From positions 310,001 to 374,000 of the forward strand of contig CAWAJF010000004.1 of the NCBI GenBank assembly GCA_963782345.1: 64,000 nt of DNA. Direction: 5' to 3'. Shown here one piece after another: positions 1 to 8,018 of this stretch. Made by a program: the position numbers and the translations under genes. The notes beneath the pieces are model-generated. The model was not told where the DNA came from and made no database searches. It worked only from the letters and a program-made list of their open reading frames with translations. Within the stretch, counting starts at the first letter, position 1; the number at the start of each line of letters is the position of its first letter. The stretch is from DASUPK01 sp963782345 (lineage in GTDB: Bacteria > Actinomycetota > Thermoleophilia > Solirubrobacterales > 70-9).

Positions 1-435
1 CACATGGACGATGCCGCCCTCGCCGTGCAGCTCGGAGGCGCCGCGATCGAAGTCCTCGATGCGCTTGAAGATCGGCAGGACGTCTGCCCACGACCAGCCG
101 GCGTTGCCCAGATATGCCCAGTGGTCCCAGTCCCTCGGGGTCCCGCGAACCCAGATCATCCCGTTGAGGCTGCTCGAGCCGCCGAGCACCTTGCCCCGGG
201 GCCAGTGCAGGCGCCGGTCCGCAGCGTTGCGCTGCGGCGTCGTCTTGTAGGCCCAATCCTCGGGCGCGAACCAGAGCTCGTGCGCGCGGGTCGGATCGTG
301 GATCGCGGGATTCGTGTCCCGAGCCCCCGCCTCGAGCATGGTCACCTTCACGCCGGCGTCCACCAGGCGCCGTGTGGCGGCTGCTCCCGCGGAGCCCGCG
401 CCGACAACGATCACGTCCGGTCCGAACTCAGCCAC
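1..435 (-). CDS. GMC-family FAD oxidoreductase, N-terminal part (truncated by window edge)
   Basis: The first 145 codons of a glucose-methanol-choline oxidoreductase. The GTG start gives VAEFGPDVIVVGAGSAG, with the Rossmann GxGxxG that binds the FAD ADP moiety about ten residues in. GGSSSLNGM and RGTPRDWDHWA follow, both typical GMC signatures. The family oxidises alcohols (choline, aryl alcohols, sterols) with FAD, passing electrons to oxygen or a quinone. The start overlaps the end of the HAD gene by 8 bp, so it belongs to the same leftward operon. The catalytic His/Asn pair lies outside the window, so the substrate cannot be judged. The choline-dehydrogenase branch is possible, but an aryl-alcohol-type role fits the aromatic context equally well. 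Confidence 0.9.
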   Translation of the reverse strand, partial: MAEFGPDVIVVGAGSAGAAATRRLVDAGVKVTMLEAGARDTNPAIHDPTRAHELWFAPEDWAYKTTPQRNAADRRLHWPRGKVLGGSSSLNGMIWVRGTPRDWDHWAYLGNAGWSWADVLPIFKRIEDFDRGASELHGEGGIVHV

Positions 436-1249
436 GGGTCGGCGCTCCCAGCCAGGGCAGCATCTCCTCGACTCCGTCGATCACGGCGTCCGGCCGCTTC
501 TCGTCCGGGACGCCGTTCAGGTCGAGCTTGCCGCTCATCCCGCTGCGGACCAGGATCGTCCGCGAGCCCCCGAGGTGGCCGAGGGCGATGTCCATGTCGA
601 TGTCGTCGCCGATCACGGCGTGTTGCTCCGACGGGGCGCCGAGGCGCTCCGTCGTCGCCTCCACCGCGACCCGAGATGGCTTGCCGACCACGATCGGCTC
701 GACCTCGGTCACCTTGGCGATCGCCGCCGCGGTCATCGCTCCGCGGCTGAAGATCAGTCCGTTGGATCCCCAGTAGCCGGGCCCGTAGTTCGCGGTCAGG
801 AGCGGCGCGCCCTTGATCACGGCCCGCGCGGCCGTCTCGAGGTCGTCCATGTCGACCTGCGGGACGTGGGCGACGAAGACCGCCTCGGCTTCGTCCGTGT
901 CGATGAGCGGCACGCCCTCGCGCTCCATCCGCCGTTTGATCTCGTCGGAGCCGAAGACCATCGTCGGGCGCCCGGGCAGATGCTGGCGCAGATACGAGGT
1001 CGCGCTGACCACCGGGGTGAGCAGCTCGTCATCCTGAACGGGCAGGCCGTCCTCGCGCAGGCCCGCGGCGAAGGTCTCCGGATCCAGGTGGCTGCCGTTG
1101 GTGAAGAGGACGAGCGGCCGGCCGGAGGCGCGGATCGCCTCGATCACCTCGACCGCGCCGGGCAGCGGCTCCGAGCGGAAGTCCGCGCCCCGGTGGACGA
1201 GGGATCCGTCGACGTCGAAGACGAACCCCCTGACGTCGTCCAGCCTCAT
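428..1249 (-). CDS. HAD-superfamily phosphatase, NagD/4-nitrophenylphosphatase type
   Basis: 273 residues, normal for HAD class IIA phosphatases. Motif I is FVFDVDGSL, with the Asp nucleophile and acid/base Asp near residue 12; Ser replaces the usual Thr. Motif II is LFTNGS, the motif III lysine lies in VVGKPS, and motif IV is IGDDIDMDI. The C2 cap between motifs II and III has the expected size. Such enzymes remove phosphate from small organic phosphates. The gene overlaps the carboxyltransferase gene by 4 bp (ATGA) and shares an operon with a split dikinase, so a role in removing the phosphate installed by that dikinase is attractive. Family assignment is firm; the substrate is inference. 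Confidence 0.85.
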   Translation of the reverse strand: MRLDDVRGFVFDVDGSLVHRGADFRSEPLPGAVEVIEAIRASGRPLVLFTNGSHLDPETFAAGLREDGLPVQDDELLTPVVSATSYLRQHLPGRPTMVFGSDEIKRRMEREGVPLIDTDEAEAVFVAHVPQVDMDDLETAARAVIKGAPLLTANYGPGYWGSNGLIFSRGAMTAAAIAKVTEVEPIVVGKPSRVAVEATTERLGAPSEQHAVIGDDIDMDIALGHLGGSRTILVRSGMSGKLDLNGVPDEKRPDAVIDGVEEMLPWLGAPTRG

Positions 1250-2592
1250 CGGTGCGCCGCGGCCTCCGCGACCATCGCGTCCACCTGCTCGGCGGACATG
1301 GTCAGGCGCAGCAGCAGCTCCTCGTCGGAGATCCCCTCGCCGAAGCGCTCGCGCGCTCCCTCGAGGCTGAGTGGCTCGAGCTTCCCGAGCTTCTCGGCGC
1401 GCGGGCGCGAGAGGACCTTGTCCGCGATCTCCGGGTCGACCGGCGCCGCGGGCTCGAAGAAGTGCCCGTGGAAGTAGCGGACCATCTCGTCGGAGACCTT
1501 GCTCCAGCGCTCCCCGTAGATCACGTTCATCACCGCCTGGCTGGCGACGAACTGCGAGACCGGGGTGACCATGATCGGGTAGCCCATCTCCGCACGAACG
1601 CGCGTCACCTCCTCGAGGGTGGCGTCGAAGAGCTCCGGCTTGCCGATCTCCTGCAGCTGGCGCTTGGTGGTCGTCACCATCCCGCCGGGCATCTGGTGGT
1701 GGTAGTAGGCCGCGTCGTACTCCCTCGGGGCGCCGAGCGGCAGGTCCTTCTCAGCGGCGAGCTCGCGGAAGTGATCGGACACCTGCGCCAGGGCATCCGT
1801 GTCCAGTCCGTGCGAGTAGCCCTCGGCCACGAGGTTGCGCAGGGTCGTCTCGCAGGAGGGGTTGGAGGTGCCGTTCGCGAGCGGCGCGACGGCGGTGTGG
1901 AGGGTGCGCGTGCCGGCCTCGAGCCCCTCCATGTAGGCGAGCGGACCGAGGCTGATCGTGCAATGGCTGTGCAGCTCGACCGGCCGCGGTGCGACGGCCT
2001 CGATGAAGCCCGGGATCAGCTCCCGCACGGCATCGGTGGTGAGCAGCCCGCCCGGGTCCTTGAGGTAGAGGCGGTCGATGTGCTCCGAGGCGGCCACCGC
2101 CCGGGCGCGCTCGAGGTAGTACTCGTGGGTGTGGACCGGGCTGATCGAGTAGGTGAGCCCGACGACGACCTCCTCCACCCCGGCCTCCCGCGCCATCCGG
2201 GCCAGCCGGATCAGGGCATCGGGGTCGTTCGACGGCTCGGCGATCTGGAAGCGGCGGATCCCGTTGCTGGCGACGCGGCGGAAGACCAGGCCGATCACAT
2301 CCTCGCCGGCGGGGACCCAGGAGATGAACCGCATGCCGGTGGTGATGAAGTTGAGCGGGGTCTCGGGCATCGCCTCGCTGACCCGCCGGATCCGCTCCCA
2401 CGGGTCCTCGTGGTGGAAGCGCACCGAGACCGCCATGTGCGTGCTGGAGGTGAAGTCGAGCGCCCGGAAGCCGACCCGGTCCATCGCCGGAGCGATCTCC
2501 AGCACGTCCGGGGTGGTCAGCCCGGTGGCGCTCCAGAGGCTCTGGTTGCCGTCCCGGGTCGTCGTGTCGACGATCTCGACGCGCTCGCTCAT
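1246..2592 (-). CDS. Pyruvate carboxylase/transcarboxylase-5S-type carboxyltransferase subunit, no biotinyl domain
   Basis: 448 residues from the ATG that overlaps the upstream stop (ATGA). The N-terminus has DTTTRDGNQSLW, the TIM-barrel signature of pyruvate carboxylase, oxaloacetate decarboxylase alpha and transcarboxylase 5S. RLYLKDPGG carries the lysine that is carboxylated in those enzymes, ELHSHC the metal-binding histidines, and HHQMPGG is the conserved motif of the C-terminal half. Family members move CO2 between carboxybiotin and a keto substrate. The protein ends soon after the carboxyltransferase region with no MKM biotinyl motif, so carrier and biotin carboxylase must be separate; neither is in the window. 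The neighbouring dikinase and HAD genes suggest a phosphorylated aromatic ketone as acceptor (inference). Confidence 0.85.
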   Translation of the reverse strand: MSERVEIVDTTTRDGNQSLWSATGLTTPDVLEIAPAMDRVGFRALDFTSSTHMAVSVRFHHEDPWERIRRVSEAMPETPLNFITTGMRFISWVPAGEDVIGLVFRRVASNGIRRFQIAEPSNDPDALIRLARMAREAGVEEVVVGLTYSISPVHTHEYYLERARAVAASEHIDRLYLKDPGGLLTTDAVRELIPGFIEAVAPRPVELHSHCTISLGPLAYMEGLEAGTRTLHTAVAPLANGTSNPSCETTLRNLVAEGYSHGLDTDALAQVSDHFRELAAEKDLPLGAPREYDAAYYHHQMPGGMVTTTKRQLQEIGKPELFDATLEEVTRVRAEMGYPIMVTPVSQFVASQAVMNVIYGERWSKVSDEMVRYFHGHFFEPAAPVDPEIADKVLSRPRAEKLGKLEPLSLEGARERFGEGISDEELLLRLTMSAEQVDAMVAEAAAHR

Positions 2593-3605
2593 GAGCGCTT
2601 CGAGGTCGCGCCGAACGTGCCCATCACCAGGTCCATCGCGGACCTCCCTGTCGCCGCCTCGGGCTTCGCGGGCTTCACGGTCACCGGTCGCGATTGGAGC
2701 ATGTAGAGCTCGCCGAGCCCATCCGCCCCTTCGGGGTCGCGCGCGATCCCCCACTCGATGTCCTGGTGGCCCCCGAAGTGGTCCTCAACCCGGCGCCCGA
2801 CCTCGACCAGGGCACCGAGCCGCTCGTCGCCGAGACAGGCGACGTCGCGCCGCTCCTCCGGAACCTCGGCCCGCGCGGCACCGCTCCCGGAGGGGTCCGG
2901 CACGTACTCGATCTCCTTCGGACCGACCGAGCGGGAGAGAACCTCGCGCGTAACCTTGCTGATCCGGTACTCGTCCGGGGTCACCTCGCCGCCGACCACG
3001 GCGAGACCGAGTCCCCAGCTCGCGTTCACCGCGACGGTGCTCGGGTCGCCCGACACCGGATTGCAGGTGAACATCACGCCCGAGACGGCGGCATCGACCA
3101 TCAGCTGGATCGTCACCCCCATCGCCGGCACTGCATGCTCGGCGGCCATCTCGACCCGGTAGCTGACCGCCTCGGCGCTGTAGAGGCTCGCCCAGCAGTC
3201 GCGGACGGCCACGCAGACCTCGTCCGCCCCGCGCACCCACAGGTACGTCTCCTGCTGGCCCGCGAAGGTGGCCTCCTCCGAGTCCTCGCCGATCGCGCTG
3301 GAGCGCACCGCGACGGCCGGCCGCGGATCATCGCTCTCTTCGGCCAGCGCCTCGTAGCGCGCTGCGATCTCGACGCGCAAGGCACCTGGCATCTCGGCTG
3401 CCCGGATCGCCTCCGCGCACTCCTCCGCACCACGGCCCTCGAGCTCGACGCCCTCGACGGCGCTCAGATAGGCGTCAGCCGAAAGAGCGAATCCCGGCGG
3501 CACCGGGACGCCCGCCCCGATCAGCTCCCCGAGGCTGGCGCTCTTGGCGCCGAAATGATCCGCGTCAGCGCGGCGGAGCTCAGCCAAGGCGGTGATCTGC
3601 GGCAT
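2589..3605 (-). CDS. Stand-alone PEP-synthase-type ATP-grasp domain, nucleotide-binding subunit of a split dikinase
   Basis: 338 residues covering only the PPDK_N domain. VPVPPGFALS near the N-terminus, AVRSSAIGEDSEEATFAGQQ for the glycine-rich and Arg region, SGVMFTCNPVSGD, and the closing LYMLQSRPVT all match PEP synthase. No phospho-histidine or PEP-binding domain follows. In dikinases this domain transfers the beta-phosphate of ATP to a swivelling histidine. Here that histidine lies in the products at 6044-7876 and 8908-10731. The same split exists in Thauera phenylphosphate synthase and in enzymes that phosphorylate 4-hydroxyacetophenones. Of two in-frame ATGs 6 bp apart, the inner one is chosen because AAGGAG lies 6 bases before it. 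Confidence 0.85.
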   Translation of the reverse strand: MPQITALAELRRADADHFGAKSASLGELIGAGVPVPPGFALSADAYLSAVEGVELEGRGAEECAEAIRAAEMPGALRVEIAARYEALAEESDDPRPAVAVRSSAIGEDSEEATFAGQQETYLWVRGADEVCVAVRDCWASLYSAEAVSYRVEMAAEHAVPAMGVTIQLMVDAAVSGVMFTCNPVSGDPSTVAVNASWGLGLAVVGGEVTPDEYRISKVTREVLSRSVGPKEIEYVPDPSGSGAARAEVPEERRDVACLGDERLGALVEVGRRVEDHFGGHQDIEWGIARDPEGADGLGELYMLQSRPVTVKPAKPEAATGRSAMDLVMGTFGATSKRS

Positions 3606-3644
3606 GCTCATCTCCTTCCCATCTCCAGTCCAGATGATTATCGC

Positions 3645-4400
3645 TCAGCGCACCAGGCGGCCGCCGTTGACGAGCATCGTCTGGCCGCTGACGAACGCGC
3701 TCTCGTCGGACACGAGGAAGACCAGCGCGCCGAGCAGGTCGTCCGGCTGTCCGACCCGGCCCAGGGGCGTCAGGCTCACGTCGTATGTCGCGCCGTCGGC
3801 CAGCCCCTTCGTGCCGCCGGTGGGGATGAATCCGGGTGCGATCGCGTTCACCCTGATCCCCGCCGGTCCCAGCTCCTTTCCCAGGGCCCGAGTCAAGCCC
3901 ACGACCGCGGCCTTCGAGGCGACGTAGTGAACGACACCCGAGGAGCCTGAGAAGGCCACCTCCGAGGAGAGGTTCACGATCGAGCCTCCGCCTCCCTCGC
4001 GCATCATCGGAACGATCGCCTTGGCGCAGAGCCATGGGCCCTTGGCGTTCACGCGCAATACCCGATCCCACTCCTCGTCCGGGATCTCTTCGAACGGGCG
4101 TCTGGTCAGGCCCTCGATCAGCCCTGCGTTGTTGACCAGAGCGTCGACCCCACCGAACGCCTTCCTCGCCGTCTCGGCGAGCGCCGCCGTCTGCTCTGGC
4201 GAGCCCACGTCGGCCATCGCCGGCAGAACCGTGTCTCCCTCCTCGCCCGCCAGCTCGCAGGTCTCCGCGAGCTCCGGCTCGCGCACGTCGCTGGCCACCA
4301 CCCGTGCCCCGAGACCGGCGAGATGGATGACGAATGCGCGACCGAGGCCCTTTGCGGCACCGGTGACGACGACACGCTTTCCCGCCAGCCGCTCGCTCAT
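3645..4400 (-). CDS. Short-chain dehydrogenase/reductase
   Basis: 251 residues, classical SDR length. TGAAKGLG is the cofactor glycine motif, followed by an acidic residue in SDVRE that favours NAD(H). NNAG stabilises the sheet, the catalytic Ser and Tyr-x-x-x-Lys lie in NLSSEVAFSGSSG and YVASK, and the C-terminal VSGQTMLVNGG is typical. It oxidises or reduces an alcohol/ketone in the cytoplasm. The gene overlaps the upstream flavoprotein gene by 4 bp (ATGA) and is followed 39 bp later by the ATP-grasp gene. In this operon it may handle a side-chain alcohol or ketone of the degraded compound; that part is inference. Confidence 0.9.
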   Translation of the reverse strand: MSERLAGKRVVVTGAAKGLGRAFVIHLAGLGARVVASDVREPELAETCELAGEEGDTVLPAMADVGSPEQTAALAETARKAFGGVDALVNNAGLIEGLTRRPFEEIPDEEWDRVLRVNAKGPWLCAKAIVPMMREGGGGSIVNLSSEVAFSGSSGVVHYVASKAAVVGLTRALGKELGPAGIRVNAIAPGFIPTGGTKGLADGATYDVSLTPLGRVGQPDDLLGALVFLVSDESAFVSGQTMLVNGGRLVR

Positions 4401-6043
4401 GCAACCGCGGGCTCCGTTTCCAGGGAGCGGTCGAGGGCGATCTCGCGGAAGCAGTTCAGAGAGGACCCGCGGCCGATTCCGGGCCCGGAGTGGAGATTCG
4501 CCGAGCAGTCGTAGAGGTTGTCGATCGGAAGCCGGTATCCGGTCAGCTCGGGGATCGGCCGGAAGCGGCCGACCTGAGAGGCGATCGTGCTCCCGGTCGA
4601 GTATCCGCCCTCGAGCATGTCCGGTCGCCGGCGCTCGATGTCGTCGGGGCCGTAGACGCGAGAGGCGATCACGTTGTCAGGCGTCATGTTGGGCGCGTAT
4701 CGCGACCACTCGCGGAGCAGGTTGTCCATATATCGCTCCTTGACCTCGGGCCAGCGGCCGTCGAACAGCCGCCTCGGGGCCGCGAACTCCTCCACCCCGA
4801 CGATGTGGCTGCCGGCCGGAGCGCGGGTCTCGTCCCAGAGGCTGTCCACGGAGCAGAGAACGTAAGGACGGCGAGCGAAGCCGTGCAGCGAGATCTCGGC
4901 CTGGTAGCGATGCGAGAGCTCGTCGAGATCCTTCGGGCCCCAGTACAGGCGCGGCTGAGCCCCGACTCCGGGGTTATCGCTCTCCGCGGCGTAGGCGGGC
5001 GGCTCCTCGATCGCCAGGTTCGCCCAGAGCAGCTGCCCGCGGTCGTAGTGGATGTTCCGGATCCGGCGAAGCATCCCCCCGTCGACAGGTTGATCGCGGA
5101 GGAGGCGCAGGAAGGTCTGCGGCAGGCCGAGGTTGCTCACCACCAGGTCGGCCGCGATGCGCGATCCGTCGGCGAGATGGACTCCGACCGCCCGGCCGTT
5201 CTCGACCTCGATTCGATCGACGTCGCAGGAGGTCACGTACTCGACGCCGAGCTTCCCGCCCGCCGAGACGAGGGCGTCGGTGATCGCCTGGCTCCCCCCG
5301 ACCGCGATCGCCGCCGGCTCGAACGAGAGGGTGAGCGGGATGCAGTGGATCAGGCCCTGAAGCCCCGGAACATCGTCCGGAAAGCAGCCCGTGGAGGTCG
5401 TCGCCGCCCGCATGAACAGGATCTGGAGCTCGGGGCTCTCGAAGAAGTCGCGCGCCAGCTGCCCGAGCGTCATGAACTGATGGACGGGCTCGATGCGCGT
5501 CCCGTCCATCCCGATCAACTCCTCCAGCGGATCCGCCGTGCCCCAGGGCGGCGGAACGCTGAAGCGGTGACGGCGAAATGCCCCCTTCCAATGCTCCTCA
5601 TAGGCGCCCAGCAGCTCCAGGTAGGTCTCGGCATCCCGCTGGGAGAAGCGCGCGATCTGCTCCCACGTCTTGCGGACGTTCTCCTCGGAGCGCTCCTGCC
5701 GTCCCGTGACGGGGTCGACCACACGCGAGGCGGAGTAGCCGATGAAGGACGAGCCGTCGTCGAAGATCATCCCCTCGTTCTGCTCGGGAAAGATGTAGCG
5801 CAGCCCCTCCTCGTGCAGCTCGAAGTCCCGATAGGCGGGATGCCCGTAGAAGCGCGTCCAGTGGCTGCAGTGGTTCATCAGGAACCCGGGCGCCGGGCCC
5901 TCGCTGGAGCAGGCCCCGCCTCCAAGATGCGGGCTCCGCTCCAGGACCAGCACCGACATCCCCGCCCGCGCCAGGTAACAGGCGATGATCGTCCCGTGGT
6001 GGCCGCCGCCCACGACGACCGCGTCGTAGCGGGAGTCGGACAT
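4397..6043 (-). CDS. Phytoene-dehydrogenase-like FAD oxidoreductase
   Basis: 548 residues. The N-terminus reads YDAVVVGGGHHGTIIACYLA, a Rossmann FAD site with GGGHHG, then LVLERSPHLGGG, the second FAD signature of the amine oxidase/CrtI family. A C-terminal stretch (DNLYDCSANLHSGPGIG) closes the FAD fold as in that family. Members desaturate carotenoids or oxidise assorted hydrophobic or cyclic substrates. No carotenoid genes are nearby. Position inside the leftward operon, abutting the phospho-histidine gene upstream and overlapping the SDR gene downstream, argues for a catabolic step instead. The reaction cannot be stated from sequence alone. Confidence 0.8.
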   Translation of the reverse strand: MSDSRYDAVVVGGGHHGTIIACYLARAGMSVLVLERSPHLGGGACSSEGPAPGFLMNHCSHWTRFYGHPAYRDFELHEEGLRYIFPEQNEGMIFDDGSSFIGYSASRVVDPVTGRQERSEENVRKTWEQIARFSQRDAETYLELLGAYEEHWKGAFRRHRFSVPPPWGTADPLEELIGMDGTRIEPVHQFMTLGQLARDFFESPELQILFMRAATTSTGCFPDDVPGLQGLIHCIPLTLSFEPAAIAVGGSQAITDALVSAGGKLGVEYVTSCDVDRIEVENGRAVGVHLADGSRIAADLVVSNLGLPQTFLRLLRDQPVDGGMLRRIRNIHYDRGQLLWANLAIEEPPAYAAESDNPGVGAQPRLYWGPKDLDELSHRYQAEISLHGFARRPYVLCSVDSLWDETRAPAGSHIVGVEEFAAPRRLFDGRWPEVKERYMDNLLREWSRYAPNMTPDNVIASRVYGPDDIERRRPDMLEGGYSTGSTIASQVGRFRPIPELTGYRLPIDNLYDCSANLHSGPGIGRGSSLNCFREIALDRSLETEPAVA

Positions 6044-7876
6044 CTAATCCAGGATCGTCACGGTGCCGGCGTCGCCGTCCACGCTGAGGCGGTCGCCGGT
6101 CTTGATCCGTGAGGTCGCGTTGCCGGTGCCCACCACCGCCGGCAGGCCGTACTCGCGGGAGACGATCGCCGCGTGGGACATGATCCCGCCGATGTCGGAG
6201 ACCGCGGCGGCGATCTTGCCGAACACGGGCGTCCAGCTGGGCGAGGTCACCGGGGCGACCAGGATCTCGCCCTCCTCGAGCTGGCTCAGCTCGCCCACCT
6301 CGGTGATCACCCGCGCCTTGCCCTCGACGGTGCCCGACGATCCCGCGAACCCGGTCAGTTTGGCGTCGTCGACCTGCTCCGGGTCCGCCCATTCCTGGAC
6401 CCGCTCGGTTGTGATCCCCCAGAGCATGATCGTCATCGGCTCGGTGATCGCCTCGGGCACCACCCCCAGCGCCGGTGGCGGAGACCAGCGCCGGGCCGCC
6501 TCCATGATCTCCTTGCGCCGGGCGACGATCGGCGGCCAGTAGCCGGGTCCCCGCCCCTCGGACCCCGCCGCCCAGGCAAGGCGCAGGTCCACCAGCGCGT
6601 CGAGCAGCTCGTGACGTTGCAGGTAGAAGACGTCCTCGGCGTCCTCGACGAAGTGGTTGCGAGCCAGCAGTGCGCCGAACTCGCGGACCTTGTTCCAGAA
6701 GATCGTGTGGTACCAGTGCTCGACGTAGAAGTTGTGGCTCTCCACGTATGGGAAGACCGTCCGGGCGAGACCGAGGTTCTGGTCGAAGGCAGCGCGTGCA
6801 TCCTCGTCGGCGATCAGGTCCCGGTACCCGCCGGTGACCCTGTCGCGCTCGGCGGTGACCTCCTCCAGCGGACGGGCGACGTCCTCGCCCGCCTCAATCC
6901 GGCTCGCGTAGCTCGCCAGGGCCGCGATCGGAACGGCCGGGTCATCGATCCATGAGCGGTGGTGGTGGTAGAAGCCGTTGCCGTTCGAGTAGTTGAACCA
7001 TGGCTCCTTCACCGAGTCCCAGTCTGCGAGCCAGGCATCCCCGGCGTCGGTGCCCGCGAGACCTTCCCTCAGCTCCTCTTCGGTCGTCGCGGACTTGACG
7101 GTCTCCGTGAGCCCGGCATCGACCGCGCTCGCCGCCAGCCGCTTCAACTCGTTGTCGGGCCGGAAGAGGATCACGTCGATGCCCGAGACCATCTTCGCGA
7201 CCGCCTGATCGCTGATGTCGGGGAAGCTCTGCTTGCAGAGCTCGTAGAAGGAGAGATACGCCGCGTAGCCCAGATTGAGGAACTCGAAGTGGTACTGCCA
7301 GATCAGGTCGATGCTCTCGAGCAGCCGGTTGTAGGCGACGAGCAGGGTGTGGCTCGAGCCGAACCCCCGGCCCTCCGTCACCACGGCCTCGTCCTCGATC
7401 TCCGGCAGGTCGGGGACCTCGAGCGCGTCGATCTCGCGGATCGTGGCTTCGACCTTCTCGCGCCAGCGCTCATACAGCTCGTCCCAGTTCTCGAAGTAGA
7501 AGCCGGCCCGCTTCTGGAAGAGCTCCGCGCGGCGGCCGATCTCGGCCTCGTCGGTCACCGGGTTGGCGCTCATGTAGACCCAGCCGTAGAGGACCCGGTG
7601 GTCGATGCCCAGCGCGGGCGGCACCGCGAAGATCCGGGAGTTCGCCTGGCCGAGGCACAGGTAGGGGGAGTCGGCCGTGACGAAGTCGAAGGGGTACATC
7701 GGCTCTGGGAAATGCATCCCGTCCCGGAACCAGCCCCGCGACTCCTCCGAGGAGCGTCGCTCCTCGCTGAAAAGCGCGTAGTAGGGGAACATCGACTCCC
7801 AGCCCTCGCACCCTTCGGGCGCCGGGACCTCGAACGGACTGAGAAATCCACCGGCCTCGGACTTCGTCGCGGTCAT
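6044..7876 (-). CDS. Phospho-histidine subunit of a split PEP-synthase-like dikinase (paralogue 1)
   Basis: 610 residues. The last ~90 are the PEP-utiliser mobile domain: GGIMSHAAIVSREYGLPAVV carries the phosphorylatable His, followed by SRIKTGDRLSVDG. The first ~500 residues are rich in aromatic and acidic residues, resemble the middle part of such two-component enzymes and probably bind the acceptor. There is no ATP-grasp domain and no C-terminal PEP/pyruvate barrel, so it must work with the ATP-grasp protein at 2589-3605. ATG 7876 is used because AGAGGAAGAG precedes it; longer in-frame starts would run through the LysR promoter. Thauera phenylphosphate synthase and the acetovanillone-phosphorylating enzymes show the same architecture. 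Substrate by analogy: a phenol. Confidence 0.8.
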   Translation of the reverse strand: MTATKSEAGGFLSPFEVPAPEGCEGWESMFPYYALFSEERRSSEESRGWFRDGMHFPEPMYPFDFVTADSPYLCLGQANSRIFAVPPALGIDHRVLYGWVYMSANPVTDEAEIGRRAELFQKRAGFYFENWDELYERWREKVEATIREIDALEVPDLPEIEDEAVVTEGRGFGSSHTLLVAYNRLLESIDLIWQYHFEFLNLGYAAYLSFYELCKQSFPDISDQAVAKMVSGIDVILFRPDNELKRLAASAVDAGLTETVKSATTEEELREGLAGTDAGDAWLADWDSVKEPWFNYSNGNGFYHHHRSWIDDPAVPIAALASYASRIEAGEDVARPLEEVTAERDRVTGGYRDLIADEDARAAFDQNLGLARTVFPYVESHNFYVEHWYHTIFWNKVREFGALLARNHFVEDAEDVFYLQRHELLDALVDLRLAWAAGSEGRGPGYWPPIVARRKEIMEAARRWSPPPALGVVPEAITEPMTIMLWGITTERVQEWADPEQVDDAKLTGFAGSSGTVEGKARVITEVGELSQLEEGEILVAPVTSPSWTPVFGKIAAAVSDIGGIMSHAAIVSREYGLPAVVGTGNATSRIKTGDRLSVDGDAGTVTILD

Positions 7877-8018
7877 CTCCACAGTTCTCTTCCTCTCTCT
7901 CCGGAGTCGGGGCGCCGTTGTGGCGCCTGGACCGACGCGCGCCACCTTAGGTCCGATGGGGGTGACCGATCAATGCCCAATCACAACGCCTGTGAGAGTT
8001 CCCGCCTATCATCGCGCG
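7877..8018. promoter_or_regulatory. Divergent promoter region between the paralogue-1 gene and lysR
   Basis: 142 bp separate the two divergent starts. GGCGCC occurs at 7911-7916 and 7922-7927; each copy is self-complementary, so the pair also forms an inverted repeat with a 5-base spacer. GATCAATGCCCAATC, near 7968-7982, is an imperfect ATC/GAT-type dyad with the T-N11-A spacing seen in many LysR sites. LysR regulators usually bind such a shared promoter and activate the divergent gene. Site assignment is tentative. The CTGTATACAG motif found at 13.6 kb is absent here. Confidence 0.4.

Noticed and set aside
2593..2754. Upstream extension of the carboxyltransferase gene
   Set aside because: It lies within the ATP-grasp coding region in another frame; the ATGA-overlap start at 2592 gives the canonical N-terminus.
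7911..7927. GGCGCC repeat as a terminator
   Set aside because: It lies between divergent starts, not after a gene, and has no U-tract.
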